Assembly: GCA_947260005.1 (NCBI GenBank) | Contig: CAMYOL010000055.1 | Coordinates: 1-64,000 of the forward strand | Source of the DNA: an uncultured Ectothiorhodospiraceae bacterium | Lineage (GTDB): Bacteria > Pseudomonadota > Gammaproteobacteria > UBA6429 > Thiohalophilaceae | Direction: 5' to 3' | DNA length: 64,000 bases | Part shown: piece after piece, positions 52,765-62,300 of the stretch | How the letters are laid out: each line of letters starts with the position of its first letter | Position numbering within the stretch: position 1 is the stretch's first letter | Position numbers and translations under genes: made by a program | Notes under the pieces: model-generated | The model's input: only the letters and a program-made list of their open reading frames with translations | What the model was told of the DNA's origin: nothing | Databases searched by the model: none

Positions 52765-54210
52765 ATGAAAATTAAAACAACCGTCGCCGTTAATTTCACG
52801 GTGTTAATGATGTTTGCCGCTTTATACGGATGTGGTGGTGTCCCACTTGAGCCATGGCACACAGAAAAATTAACTGAAGAATTTACGCAAGACAAAGCGG
52901 ATGAAGTGGTCTCCTTTGCAGACTACCTGAAATTAGAAGATCGTTTATTTAATGAACTGGATGAAAAAGTATATGCACAGACTGAAAGCGGCCCAGGATA
53001 TGTGATGGATCGCTATAGCACAGGTAGTGCAGCCGATCCCCGTCAAAAAGCGCCGAACTGGAATCGTAGCTTTGAACTGAAGACTGAAAACCCTCAAGGT
53101 GCCGTGCTGTTAATACATGGCATGTCCGATTCCCCTTATGCGCTACGAACCTTGGGCAAGGCCCTGAATAAAAAAAACTATTGGGTCGTGGCTATGCGCA
53201 TGCCTGGTCATGGTACCGCCCCATCGGGATTACGTTATATAGATCGCCATGACATGGCAGCAGCCGTTCGCATTGGTATGAGGCATCTTGCACAAAAGGT
53301 GGATGGCAAGCCCGTCCACATGATCGGTTATTCAACTGGGGCGCCGCTGGCATTAGAGTTTAGTCTGGATGCACTTGAAGGTAACAGCACACCAATACCA
53401 GGAAGTCTTATCCTGATCTCACCGGCGATTGGTGTTCACCCCAGCGCTGCGATGGCGGGTTTTAAAAATTGGCTGGCAAATATTCCCGGTTTTGGAGGCA
53501 TGGCCTTCCTGCAGGTACAACCTGAGTTTGATCCTTACAAATATAATTCGTTTGCGACCAATGCGGGTACTGTGGTGCATCGGGTGACCCGTTCAGTTGC
53601 CAGCCGTATTGAAGAACGCGCTAAAACAAAACCCAAGGTCGTTTTACCGCCGATATTAGTTTTTAAATCTACGGTTGACTCTACGGTAACAACCGATGCC
53701 GTTGTCGATCGCTTATTGAATTACCTAAATCCAAATCGTCATGAGCTGGTGTTATTTGATATAAATCGATATTCGATTGTGAAATCCCGAATTCTAATCG
53801 ATGACCCGGCGCCATTAACGGATCGGGTGATGGATGCAGATAACTTACCCTTCTCGGTTACCCTGGTGACGAATGCGAATGAAAAAACCACTAAAGTGGT
53901 AAGCAAACATAAATTACCTTTTTCGGCCGATGCATCGAAAACAAAAAAGCTTAATATGGCCTGGCCACCCGGAGTAATTTCTTTATCTCATGTTGCCTTA
54001 CCTATTTCACCTGGTGATCCATTATATGGACAACGTGCGCCTGATAATGAGAATTTTTTATTCCTGGGCCAGTTGGGTGTGCAGGGTGAACGCGGTTTGT
54101 TACGCATTCCCGCAGACTGGATGTATCGGCTAAGATATAATCCATTTTATGACTATCTTGAGCAGCACATGCTTGAGTGGATTAAAAGCATTGATAATGA
54201 AAATAAGTAA
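52765..54210 (+). CDS. Alpha/beta-hydrolase lipoprotein
   Basis: The chosen start gives a signal peptide with a lipobox (AALYGC), so the protein is a lipoprotein. An earlier in-frame start overlapping the previous gene lacks this support. The hydrolase core shows VLLIHGMSDSPYALRTLG, MRMPGHGTAPSGL and the nucleophile elbow HMIGYSTGAPLALE. Catalytic Asp is likely in VFKSTVDSTV and His in GVISLSHVALP. It resembles serine hydrolases acting on acylglycerols or esters, but the substrate is not known. It and the preceding hydrolase are a tandem pair within the envelope cluster. Confidence 0.82.
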   Translation: MKIKTTVAVNFTVLMMFAALYGCGGVPLEPWHTEKLTEEFTQDKADEVVSFADYLKLEDRLFNELDEKVYAQTESGPGYVMDRYSTGSAADPRQKAPNWNRSFELKTENPQGAVLLIHGMSDSPYALRTLGKALNKKNYWVVAMRMPGHGTAPSGLRYIDRHDMAAAVRIGMRHLAQKVDGKPVHMIGYSTGAPLALEFSLDALEGNSTPIPGSLILISPAIGVHPSAAMAGFKNWLANIPGFGGMAFLQVQPEFDPYKYNSFATNAGTVVHRVTRSVASRIEERAKTKPKVVLPPILVFKSTVDSTVTTDAVVDRLLNYLNPNRHELVLFDINRYSIVKSRILIDDPAPLTDRVMDADNLPFSVTLVTNANEKTTKVVSKHKLPFSADASKTKKLNMAWPPGVISLSHVALPISPGDPLYGQRAPDNENFLFLGQLGVQGERGLLRIPADWMYRLRYNPFYDYLEQHMLEWIKSIDNENK

Positions 54211-54260
54211 TCCATTCTGATAAATTTTATCAATGGCCCTGATTATTAGAAGTCATTCAA

Positions 54261-55553
54261 ATGTTGAACAAACTCTATAATTTCCATTTATACTATTTGG
54301 TTATCATTTTTTTTATTCCCGTACATTTGTCTGCTGAAACGATACCATCGCCTGAAGCTGAAGAAAATCAACAGCCACCGATAGAAACAGTCGAACCGAC
54401 TCCCGAACAGGAAATGGAGTTGTCACGTGAGCGAGAAATAAAATCAGAAGAAGATCCGGTGATGCAGCGTCAAAATGAGCGGCTCGAAAAACCGGTTAGT
54501 TGGTTTTTCAGACCAGATGAATTTAAGATTTATGGTAGTGCGCGGATTCGTTACCGGTATACTGATACAGATTCATTTTTAGGTGATGGTGGGTCGCGTG
54601 TCGGGATGTCAGGGCATAAAAGATTTAATTCAGACATACGGTTATTCGCTCGGGCTGAATTGGGTGTCAATCTGTTAGACGAATTGGATTTACTCTTTAG
54701 CCGGGGTGATAGCGCACAAGGCAATAATTTCGGTGATACGGTTTTTATAAGATTACTCAACGCCGGATTTGAAACACCGGATAGTATCGTGACTCTTGGT
54801 AAGAGCTGGTCCACTTACTATCAGGTAACCAGTTTTACCGATCGTTTTCAGGGCGCGGGCGCGAGTGCGAGCGGTACGTTTAATTCAGGTACGGATGGCG
54901 GTTATACCGGGACTGGACGTGCCGACCGAGTACTACAAGGACGGTTTTTAGTTAATACTGCTGAACGACTTGGGCGTCTAAAACCATTTAAACTAAATAT
55001 GCAGTTACAACATGGTGAGCCCATTCCAACGATAGACGGGTTTAACTATCAAACCACATTCGGATTGAGTGCCATCATGGAAAACCGTGATGATTTTTCA
55101 TTTGGAATAGCCTATAACCATGCCATTATCGACTCTGACGATCTCAACGCATTAAGAAACTATGGTATAGATGGTGATGCGACTGCGTTGGCGCTTGGCT
55201 TACGTTGGTTTGGATCAAACTGGTATCTTGGTACGGTCGTTTCACGTCTGGAAAATCATGAAACGACAGATGAGGATATCTATTTTGATGGTATTGGTTG
55301 GGAAGTGTATGGTCAGTATAATTTCTATAAAAAATGGTGGGCCGTAGCTGGCTGGAATTATCTTGAGCCCGACCGGGATGAAGTTCAGGCTGGAGAGTTT
55401 GAAATCGATTATAGTATCTTAGGCCTACGTTATGCTTTTAGAGACTTTCAACAAATGATATTTGCGAATGCGCGATTTGAATCAAGTAACATACAAGATG
55501 GCACTGCGTTAGGAAACGTCTATACGATCGGCTTTCGTTGGGATCTGCCCTGA
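54261..55553 (+). CDS. Porin-like outer-membrane protein
   Basis: The 430-residue protein has a signal peptide, then an acidic, Pro/Glu-rich stretch (about residues 26-75) and a 16-strand-like barrel: FKIYGSARIRYRYTDTDS, FNSDIRLFARAELGVNLLD and SIVTLGKSWSTYYQVTSF. It ends in VYTIGFRWDLP. The motif KSWSTYYQV resembles the lumen loop of general Gram-negative porins, with a Gly-rich loop (GAGASASGTF) that may form the eyelet. Substrate is unknown. The acidic N-terminal stretch is unusual for a porin. Confidence 0.82.
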   Translation: MLNKLYNFHLYYLVIIFFIPVHLSAETIPSPEAEENQQPPIETVEPTPEQEMELSREREIKSEEDPVMQRQNERLEKPVSWFFRPDEFKIYGSARIRYRYTDTDSFLGDGGSRVGMSGHKRFNSDIRLFARAELGVNLLDELDLLFSRGDSAQGNNFGDTVFIRLLNAGFETPDSIVTLGKSWSTYYQVTSFTDRFQGAGASASGTFNSGTDGGYTGTGRADRVLQGRFLVNTAERLGRLKPFKLNMQLQHGEPIPTIDGFNYQTTFGLSAIMENRDDFSFGIAYNHAIIDSDDLNALRNYGIDGDATALALGLRWFGSNWYLGTVVSRLENHETTDEDIYFDGIGWEVYGQYNFYKKWWAVAGWNYLEPDRDEVQAGEFEIDYSILGLRYAFRDFQQMIFANARFESSNIQDGTALGNVYTIGFRWDLP

Positions 55554-55632
55554 TGATACACCTTAATAATTCTACTAATTGATCAGGATTAGTACTAATA
55601 TTGGAAATCAGTGTAAAGCAAAAGCATAAATT

Positions 55633-56853
55633 ATGATGCCTATAAATCAAACACTATTTTCGATGATCCTGGCTATCTTTTGTCTCAGCCTCAATACCAT
55701 GGCGATAGCTCAAAATGGTAATTCACAGTTTTATGATGCTTTAGATGGTCGTTTCGATGTTTCTGGATATCTTTCCGAGAATGCATACGGCTTTTTACCG
55801 GTTCCAATCATTATTACCGATCCCGCAGTAGACGGAGGACTCGGAATGGTAGGACTGTTTTTTCACGAAACCGAAGAAGAAAAAGAACAACGTCTTAAGG
55901 CAATGCAATCAGCTGATCGCAATGCGGGCAAACATCTCCTTCCGCCAAGTGTATCTGCCGTCGCGGGGGCTTATACCGGTAATAATTCCTGGTTTGTCGG
56001 CGGTGGTCACATGGGATTTTTTAAGCAAGGCCGTATACGTTACATGGGTGGCGGGGGATATGGCGATATTAATCTTGATTACTATGGTTCAGGCAATATT
56101 TCTCTGGATCGTCCCGTAGAACTAAAAACCAAAGCAACGGCTATATTCCAAACTTTGAAATTTAAAATAAAAGACAGCTCATGGTTTGTCGGTGCTTCCC
56201 AGCGATACATCAGTGCAAATGTTTCGGTTAATAGTTTCGGGAATATCGAAAATGTTCTACCGCCCGGTTTTGTTGAAGAACTAAAACGACTCTTTAATAC
56301 CGATGTGACCACATCGGGTCTGGGTTATAATATCGAATTCGATACGCGTGATAATTTCTTCTCGCCGCATACTGGTTATCGATATACGTTTGAGCAACTA
56401 TGGTTTCGGGAACAGATTGGCAGTGATATCGACTACGAGTTGTATAGCTTACAAGGATTAAACTATTGGGCATTAAGCGAACACTGGCGCCTTGCTGTAA
56501 AAATTGATACGGAGTATGCTCGCAGTGATGGTTTGCTACCACCCTTTGCTACACCTGCGATCAATTTACGTGGTATTCCTGCGATGCGTTATCAGGGTAA
56601 TTTTGTCGCGGCAACAGAAGCTGAACTGACCTGGCAGATAGATTCACGCTGGGCCGTATTGGGTTTTGGCGGTATTGGCCGTGCGTCTAATAGTCCTGAT
56701 GAGTTTTCTGATGCCCCATCCCGAGTGACCAAAGGTCTCGGATTTCGATATCAAATTGCTCGACGCTATGGTTTAGACATGGGCATCGACATTGCCCGTG
56801 GCCCGGAAGATACGGTGTTTTATATCACCGCCGGCACAGCCTGGGGTCGATAA
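55633..56853 (+). CDS. BamA/TamA-like outer-membrane barrel without POTRA domains
   Basis: The 406-residue protein has a signal peptide and goes almost directly into a surface-antigen-type barrel: FLPVPIIITDPAVDGGLGMV, then FFHETEEEKEQRLKAM, a charged loop or helix, and strands such as SGLGYNIEFDTRDNFFSPH. The motif RDNFFSPHTGYRY and FGGIGRA are typical of the Omp85 barrel. No POTRA repeats are present. POTRA-less proteins of this type occur in several gammaproteobacteria, but their role is unknown. It lies between a porin and two other barrels. Confidence 0.82.
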   Translation: MMPINQTLFSMILAIFCLSLNTMAIAQNGNSQFYDALDGRFDVSGYLSENAYGFLPVPIIITDPAVDGGLGMVGLFFHETEEEKEQRLKAMQSADRNAGKHLLPPSVSAVAGAYTGNNSWFVGGGHMGFFKQGRIRYMGGGGYGDINLDYYGSGNISLDRPVELKTKATAIFQTLKFKIKDSSWFVGASQRYISANVSVNSFGNIENVLPPGFVEELKRLFNTDVTTSGLGYNIEFDTRDNFFSPHTGYRYTFEQLWFREQIGSDIDYELYSLQGLNYWALSEHWRLAVKIDTEYARSDGLLPPFATPAINLRGIPAMRYQGNFVAATEAELTWQIDSRWAVLGFGGIGRASNSPDEFSDAPSRVTKGLGFRYQIARRYGLDMGIDIARGPEDTVFYITAGTAWGR

Positions 56854-56951
56854 TAGATTGATATTATTTTGGCTATCTGATACTTAATTATTTGTGGTAA
56901 TTATTAACCTTAAAGAAATGACATACTTATTGACACAAAAATTTAGCCAAC

Positions 56952-57806
56952 ATGTTTGATTGCAAAAACCGACAACTAGAAAAATATATTTTTAGATTTT
57001 TCGTAGCACCATTTCTTGCGTTCACATCTATGCTTGCGTTTTCGCAAGAAAATGCGGGTTTTGAAGACAAAGATATGGGGCTAGGTATTGGTTATGCGCT
57101 GGTTCGGTTCAATACGAACTTCAAATTCACGGACAAACAAACGAACCAATCGATTTTTATTGATGCAGAAGGCACATTAGGTCTACCCGACTACGATGCG
57201 GTTCCGGTCTTTTATGGAACCTACCGATTTTCTCCTAAACATGCGATAGGATTCTCTTATTTTAAGGTCAGACGTGAGTCATCGATCTTAGACTTTGATG
57301 ATACGGTGGACGATGCTCATATCGTTGGCCAGGCCACCTTTAGTGATGATACCCAGTTTTTTAATGTTTTCTATGCTAACACCCTACATGAAGACGATCG
57401 CAGCCGGATACTGGGTTTGTTCGGAATCAACTTTCTCGATATACGTTATGTGTTTGACGCCGAGGGTACGATTACTTACGACAATATGACCACGGTCGGC
57501 ACATTGCACGAAGATGCTGGCGTGCTTGCACCGATGCCATTACTTGGCCTGGATTTCTGGTATGCCTTTACACCGAAGTGGGGCATTGGCACGAAAGTCT
57601 CTTTAGTCGCGGGCAGTTATGAAGATATTCGTGGCTGGGTAGTCAGTACGAATCTTAATGCAAAATACCGTTTCAGCAAAAATTTTGGCGCTATTATTGG
57701 TCTGTCCTATTTTGATGCCGACATAACCATTGAGGATTCACTTGAACGCACGGACATTGTATATGGGTACGAAGGTTTATTTGTCGGTTTTCATGCATTA
57801 TTTTAG
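56952..57806 (+). CDS. OmpW-like outer-membrane barrel
   Basis: The 284-residue protein has a signal peptide (cleavage near MLAFSQE) followed by an 8-to-10-strand barrel: GLGIGYALVRFNTNFKF, DAVPVFYGTYRFSPKHAIGF and GIGTKVSLVAGSYEDIRGW. It ends YEGLFVGFHALF, with the C-terminal Phe used for barrel assembly. OmpW-like proteins often carry hydrophobic molecules. The family call is by fold pattern and not a diagnostic motif. Confidence 0.7.
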   Translation: MFDCKNRQLEKYIFRFFVAPFLAFTSMLAFSQENAGFEDKDMGLGIGYALVRFNTNFKFTDKQTNQSIFIDAEGTLGLPDYDAVPVFYGTYRFSPKHAIGFSYFKVRRESSILDFDDTVDDAHIVGQATFSDDTQFFNVFYANTLHEDDRSRILGLFGINFLDIRYVFDAEGTITYDNMTTVGTLHEDAGVLAPMPLLGLDFWYAFTPKWGIGTKVSLVAGSYEDIRGWVVSTNLNAKYRFSKNFGAIIGLSYFDADITIEDSLERTDIVYGYEGLFVGFHALF

Positions 57807-57892
57807 AGGAGCGTGACTATAATTATCTAAATAATAAAGATTTAGGTGGCGGCAATGATCATTGTGATAAGTAATTTAGACCTCCAAGTTAA

Positions 57893-59305
57893 ATGAAGAT
57901 TTCGTCATCAATAATATATATATTTATATTTTTATTATTCTGTTCCACCAGGCTCTATGCGGGCGATATTCCTGGCATCCCAATTGTTCAGCCACCAGGT
58001 TTACATGAAGATTTCCAAATTCAGCTTAGTAATGATTTTTTCAGTCTTTTAGCGAATGCCGATGATTTTCGTACTCAGCAAATTTCCCTTTCAGCTAAAT
58101 TATCGGATAAATGGTTATTTATATTCGATCAAAGCCTGTTAACGCTACGTGGTGCTCAATATGATCAACCCGATCCAATCGGTACCGAAGGTCGTCTGGA
58201 TCAGTTAAGTGTTTCATTGGCTTATCAGTTTTATCACCAGCAGCACAAAAGTAACATCGACCAGTTGCTAATTGGAACCGGGTTACGCTCTTACGGAAAT
58301 TTTGATGGTGCACGCATCCAAAATGGTGTGCATCGTATGTTGAATAATGATCTGGTCAACTTACCGTATGTGGATACAGAACGTACCGACGTTGTGATCT
58401 GGTTGCGTGCCAGCAAGCAACACTATTTCACCTCAGAAAATAAAGAAGTTAATAGTTCACTACGGCTGGGTTATTGGCTAGATGGAAGTGCATTATTTAC
58501 GACTGATGTTCAGTTCGATGCGACCCTCGGTGCTTACGGTCTGTTAAAATTGTTTGATATTGATTTTTGGTACGGTCTGCGTGGTGATTGGCGCGAAGGT
58601 TATGATCGCGATATTGTACAACAGTCAGTTGCCGAACATGAGCGAGGTGTATCGCTGGCATTAGGTTTTGCTTATGGCTCGTTGCGACTCGAGACCATTG
58701 GCGGGGTGGGGGATAATGACAATAGTTTTGGTCGGTTAGTGTTAACGGCGTCGAATGATCCGGGTACCGATAAATCCATATCTGGCCCAACCATTGCTTA
58801 TCAATTCGGTTTGTTGTCACCAGAGGTGGCCATCCAGAACCAACTGCGTTGGTCACCACAGGAAAGTAATAAGCCGTATCGTGTTGCCTGGGTGTTTGAC
58901 TATCGTTATGGAACCGCGTCAACAAACGATACGGCGACTCAGTTTAATATCAGTCAGCAATACGTGCTCGGTGTCGATGTGAGTTTAGCATCCAAATCCA
59001 GTGCTGACTGGCTACAACCTTATTTTATGATTGGGGCAGGTTATCGAAGTGAATATCTTGAAGGGCAGGGTGTTTTGGCCAGCGAGCAATCCAACAAGGT
59101 GAGTAGCCCGGTTCTCGTGGGTGATCTGGGTTTACGCCTGTACATGGCTGGTAAGCCCAATAAATGGCAATTACAATTTCAATTAGGTTTGACGGGATGG
59201 GTACCGTTGCAAAGTGAACAAGTTGACTTCAACAATCAACGCGTTGAAGTATTGAAAACCGACACATCCTGGACATCCGGTGTGAGTATAATGTGGCAGT
59301 ATTAA
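57893..59305 (+). CDS. Unknown outer-membrane beta-barrel
   Basis: The 470-residue protein has a signal peptide ending RLYAG and many alternating strands. Examples are FQIQLSNDFFSLLANADDF, QISLSAKLSDKWLFIFDQ and WQLQFQLGLTGWVPLQ. It ends in SGVSIMWQY, an aromatic C-terminus typical of barrels. I do not recognise a named family. The long extracellular loops carry many Gln, Asn and Tyr residues. It lies between the OmpW-like gene and the AsmA-like gene on the same strand. Confidence 0.7.
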   Translation: MKISSSIIYIFIFLLFCSTRLYAGDIPGIPIVQPPGLHEDFQIQLSNDFFSLLANADDFRTQQISLSAKLSDKWLFIFDQSLLTLRGAQYDQPDPIGTEGRLDQLSVSLAYQFYHQQHKSNIDQLLIGTGLRSYGNFDGARIQNGVHRMLNNDLVNLPYVDTERTDVVIWLRASKQHYFTSENKEVNSSLRLGYWLDGSALFTTDVQFDATLGAYGLLKLFDIDFWYGLRGDWREGYDRDIVQQSVAEHERGVSLALGFAYGSLRLETIGGVGDNDNSFGRLVLTASNDPGTDKSISGPTIAYQFGLLSPEVAIQNQLRWSPQESNKPYRVAWVFDYRYGTASTNDTATQFNISQQYVLGVDVSLASKSSADWLQPYFMIGAGYRSEYLEGQGVLASEQSNKVSSPVLVGDLGLRLYMAGKPNKWQLQFQLGLTGWVPLQSEQVDFNNQRVEVLKTDTSWTSGVSIMWQY

Positions 59306-59374
59306 TGAGATCTTGCTATCGAGTGGAAGCATCGCCACACTAATACCATTCGCAATGGTTAGTGAAATGAGAAA

Positions 59375-62300
59375 ATGGATTTAATTCGAAAAATAACACG
59401 CAAGCAGCTACTGATCGGAATTGGATCCATGATCGGTCTGTTGTTCCTGTTGAGCGTATTGCTTGCTATATATATTGGTACACGCTCGGATGAATGGTGG
59501 CGTGATCAGGTGACTAATACTCTTTCGGAATCACTCGGACGCGAGGTGGAAATCCAGGGGGCCTTCCATCTGGACCTTGGGCGTAGATTGAAGATCGAAA
59601 TGGCGTCCGTGCGCATTAGCAATCCTGCCTGGGCAGAATCGAAGGATTTTCTACAATTAGGTTCACTGTTGCTTGAGTTTGATTTGTTTTCTGTATTAAG
59701 TGATACCGTGTTTATTCATCGACTGATACTGGCGGATGTTGTACTGGCGCTGGAGGAACACAAAGACGGCGAACAGAACTGGGACTTTGCGCCTAACACC
59801 TCATTACCAGCAACCACGCTACCAATCGACGATAAGCAAACTAAAGAAATTATACATCCGGCACATATTGAACAGCTCTCACTGGAACGTGCGCAACTTA
59901 CCTTAATTCAACCACGTTGGAATTCGCCATTAGTACTTAAGGTGGATGCCATTACAGGTGGTCAGTCAGCGGATGACAAAGCGATCCTTCATAGTCGCGG
60001 TGAGCTTGGAAATCTACCGTTTTCGATCGAAGGTAGCGTCGGTACGATTACCAGCGCATTGAATAACGGTCCGGTGTCTTATCAACTCAACGGTAATATT
60101 GGCAAGGCCAGGCTTAAAAGCGAAGGCCATATCGATTCGCTGGCTGCACCATTACGCCCAAAACTCGAACTAGTATTTAGCGGCCCTGACATCAAAAAGA
60201 TCACCCAGGCAATGGGGGCCCCGACGATCGCGAAAGGTCCGTTTGAAGCACGCGTAAACACAGGACCAGGTGGACTTGGTGTCAGTACCCAGGTTCGGGC
60301 GAAGTTTGGAGCCATACAATTTCATGCGGATGTCTCAAGTGAAGATCTTAGTTCGACTAAAAAAATGGAGCTCACCGCCGGGTTATCCGGTGAAAACCTG
60401 GCTGCTTTTTCCGATTTGCTGGGGTTACCACCGTTACCTAAGGGAGCCTTCAAGCTAGAGACGGCCATGCAAAGTGATGAGCATGGTGCGCGCATTAAAA
60501 AGCTGATGGCCAGTGTCGATTCGCACCATATGTCAATTGAAGGAAAAATTGGCTCCTGGCCTGAGCTGAAGGAAACCCAGCTTGCACTAACCATGAAAGG
60601 GCCCAATCTTGCGGCATTCAACCCAACAGTTAAAACCATTAGCTTAGGTGAGTTACCACCGGTTGCGTATACCGCTGCGGCATCAGTTGAGTCGAATAAA
60701 CAAGGCTTACGCGTCCATTCTACTAAAATTGTAGCGGGTGACTACCAGGCGACGGCCGACGGTAATATTTATACTCAGGATCGATTTCGTACCGAACTAA
60801 ATGTTACAGGTGCTGGTCCGGATTTATCGATGATTTCTCGACTGACGGATATTATTCCGCTACCAGCCTGGCCTTTTCACGCTCATGGCAAGATAGAAAT
60901 AACTCACGATGCAATAAAATTAATCAACACGGTTGGTAACACGGGTATAACCAAGAAAGAGGACACATCAGATCAGCATAATGTAAGCGTCGATGGTTCG
61001 ATTGCTTTTTCCAGGGAAGGGCCGGTCTTACTCAATGTGAAAGGTCACGGACCTTCGTTGCATGCCGTATTAGACGGACTGGGTTATCCAGATATTCCGG
61101 CAAAGGCGGCATATCAAGTAGAGGGACAGGTTGGGTTTAGTCGAAATCGTTTAACGGTTAAGTTGCCACATGCCAGACTCGAACCAGCCACAGCATCCGG
61201 CATATTCAGTATTCCCAACATCAATACACCCACTACTATGATACTTGATGTTGATCATATGCAGACCAGTGATATCTCGGCTGCACTAAAGTTAGTCGGC
61301 GTGAAGCTGAATTTACCACGAGCGATGGCCGCGAACTTTAACGGAAAAATAAATCGTATCGATGGTGTGACTAAGTTGTCAAATATCCGGGCCATTATAG
61401 GTTCTACCAATGCGTTAGTGGATGGCTCGATTGGTGATCCACCGCGATATGAACACTCACGTTTAAACCTGGATATTAGCGGGCCAAACCTGGAACACTT
61501 TTTCAAGCGACCGGTTAAGTTGGCGATTCCTTTTCATATTAAAGGCGGTGTGTCGCTGGAAAAGGATTTAAAACACTTTCATAACCTGAAATTAAAACTG
61601 GCCAACCTGGATGCAACTGTGGACGGTCAACTGAATAGTTTAGAAAAAACTCAAAACTCCGAGTTAAATATTTCTGCGAGCGCCCCGAACCTGGATGCCA
61701 TTGCGGCTATATTTGAGGTATCTCTGCCTGCAGGATCAGCTAAATTAGAAAGTCACATCACAGGTATGAAAGACGGAATTCACATCGATCGCTTGCATGC
61801 AGAATTCGACAAAAGTAATCTCACTGCAAACCTGAAATGGGTACGTGGTGAAACACCATTGCTCGTGGGTCAAGTCAATTCAAGTTACATCGACTACACT
61901 CCTTTCCAGAAAAAAACGGATCCAATAAAACAAAATCAGGAAAAGCCGGTCAATCTGCAAGATAATAACAAGCGAGATAGAAAGATTAATGAAGACGATG
62001 AGAATGATTATATACAAAAACCCCAAAAATGGTTGTTTCCCGATAAGCCAATAGAAATTCCGATATTTGAACGAATGGGAGTTGATCTGGATCTGGATGT
62101 TCAGATTGACAAACTGGATAATTTACTGGCTCGGGGTCTGTTACGAAGCATAAAGACTAAGGTGGACTTAAAGGGGCGAACTCTCCATTTATCTAACTTT
62201 CAGATGCACAGTGCCAGTGGTGCAAACGTACAAGGCGAACTAAATATTGTCCAGGATGCGGAGCATACTCGTCTTGATATCGATATTACTGGTGAACAGT

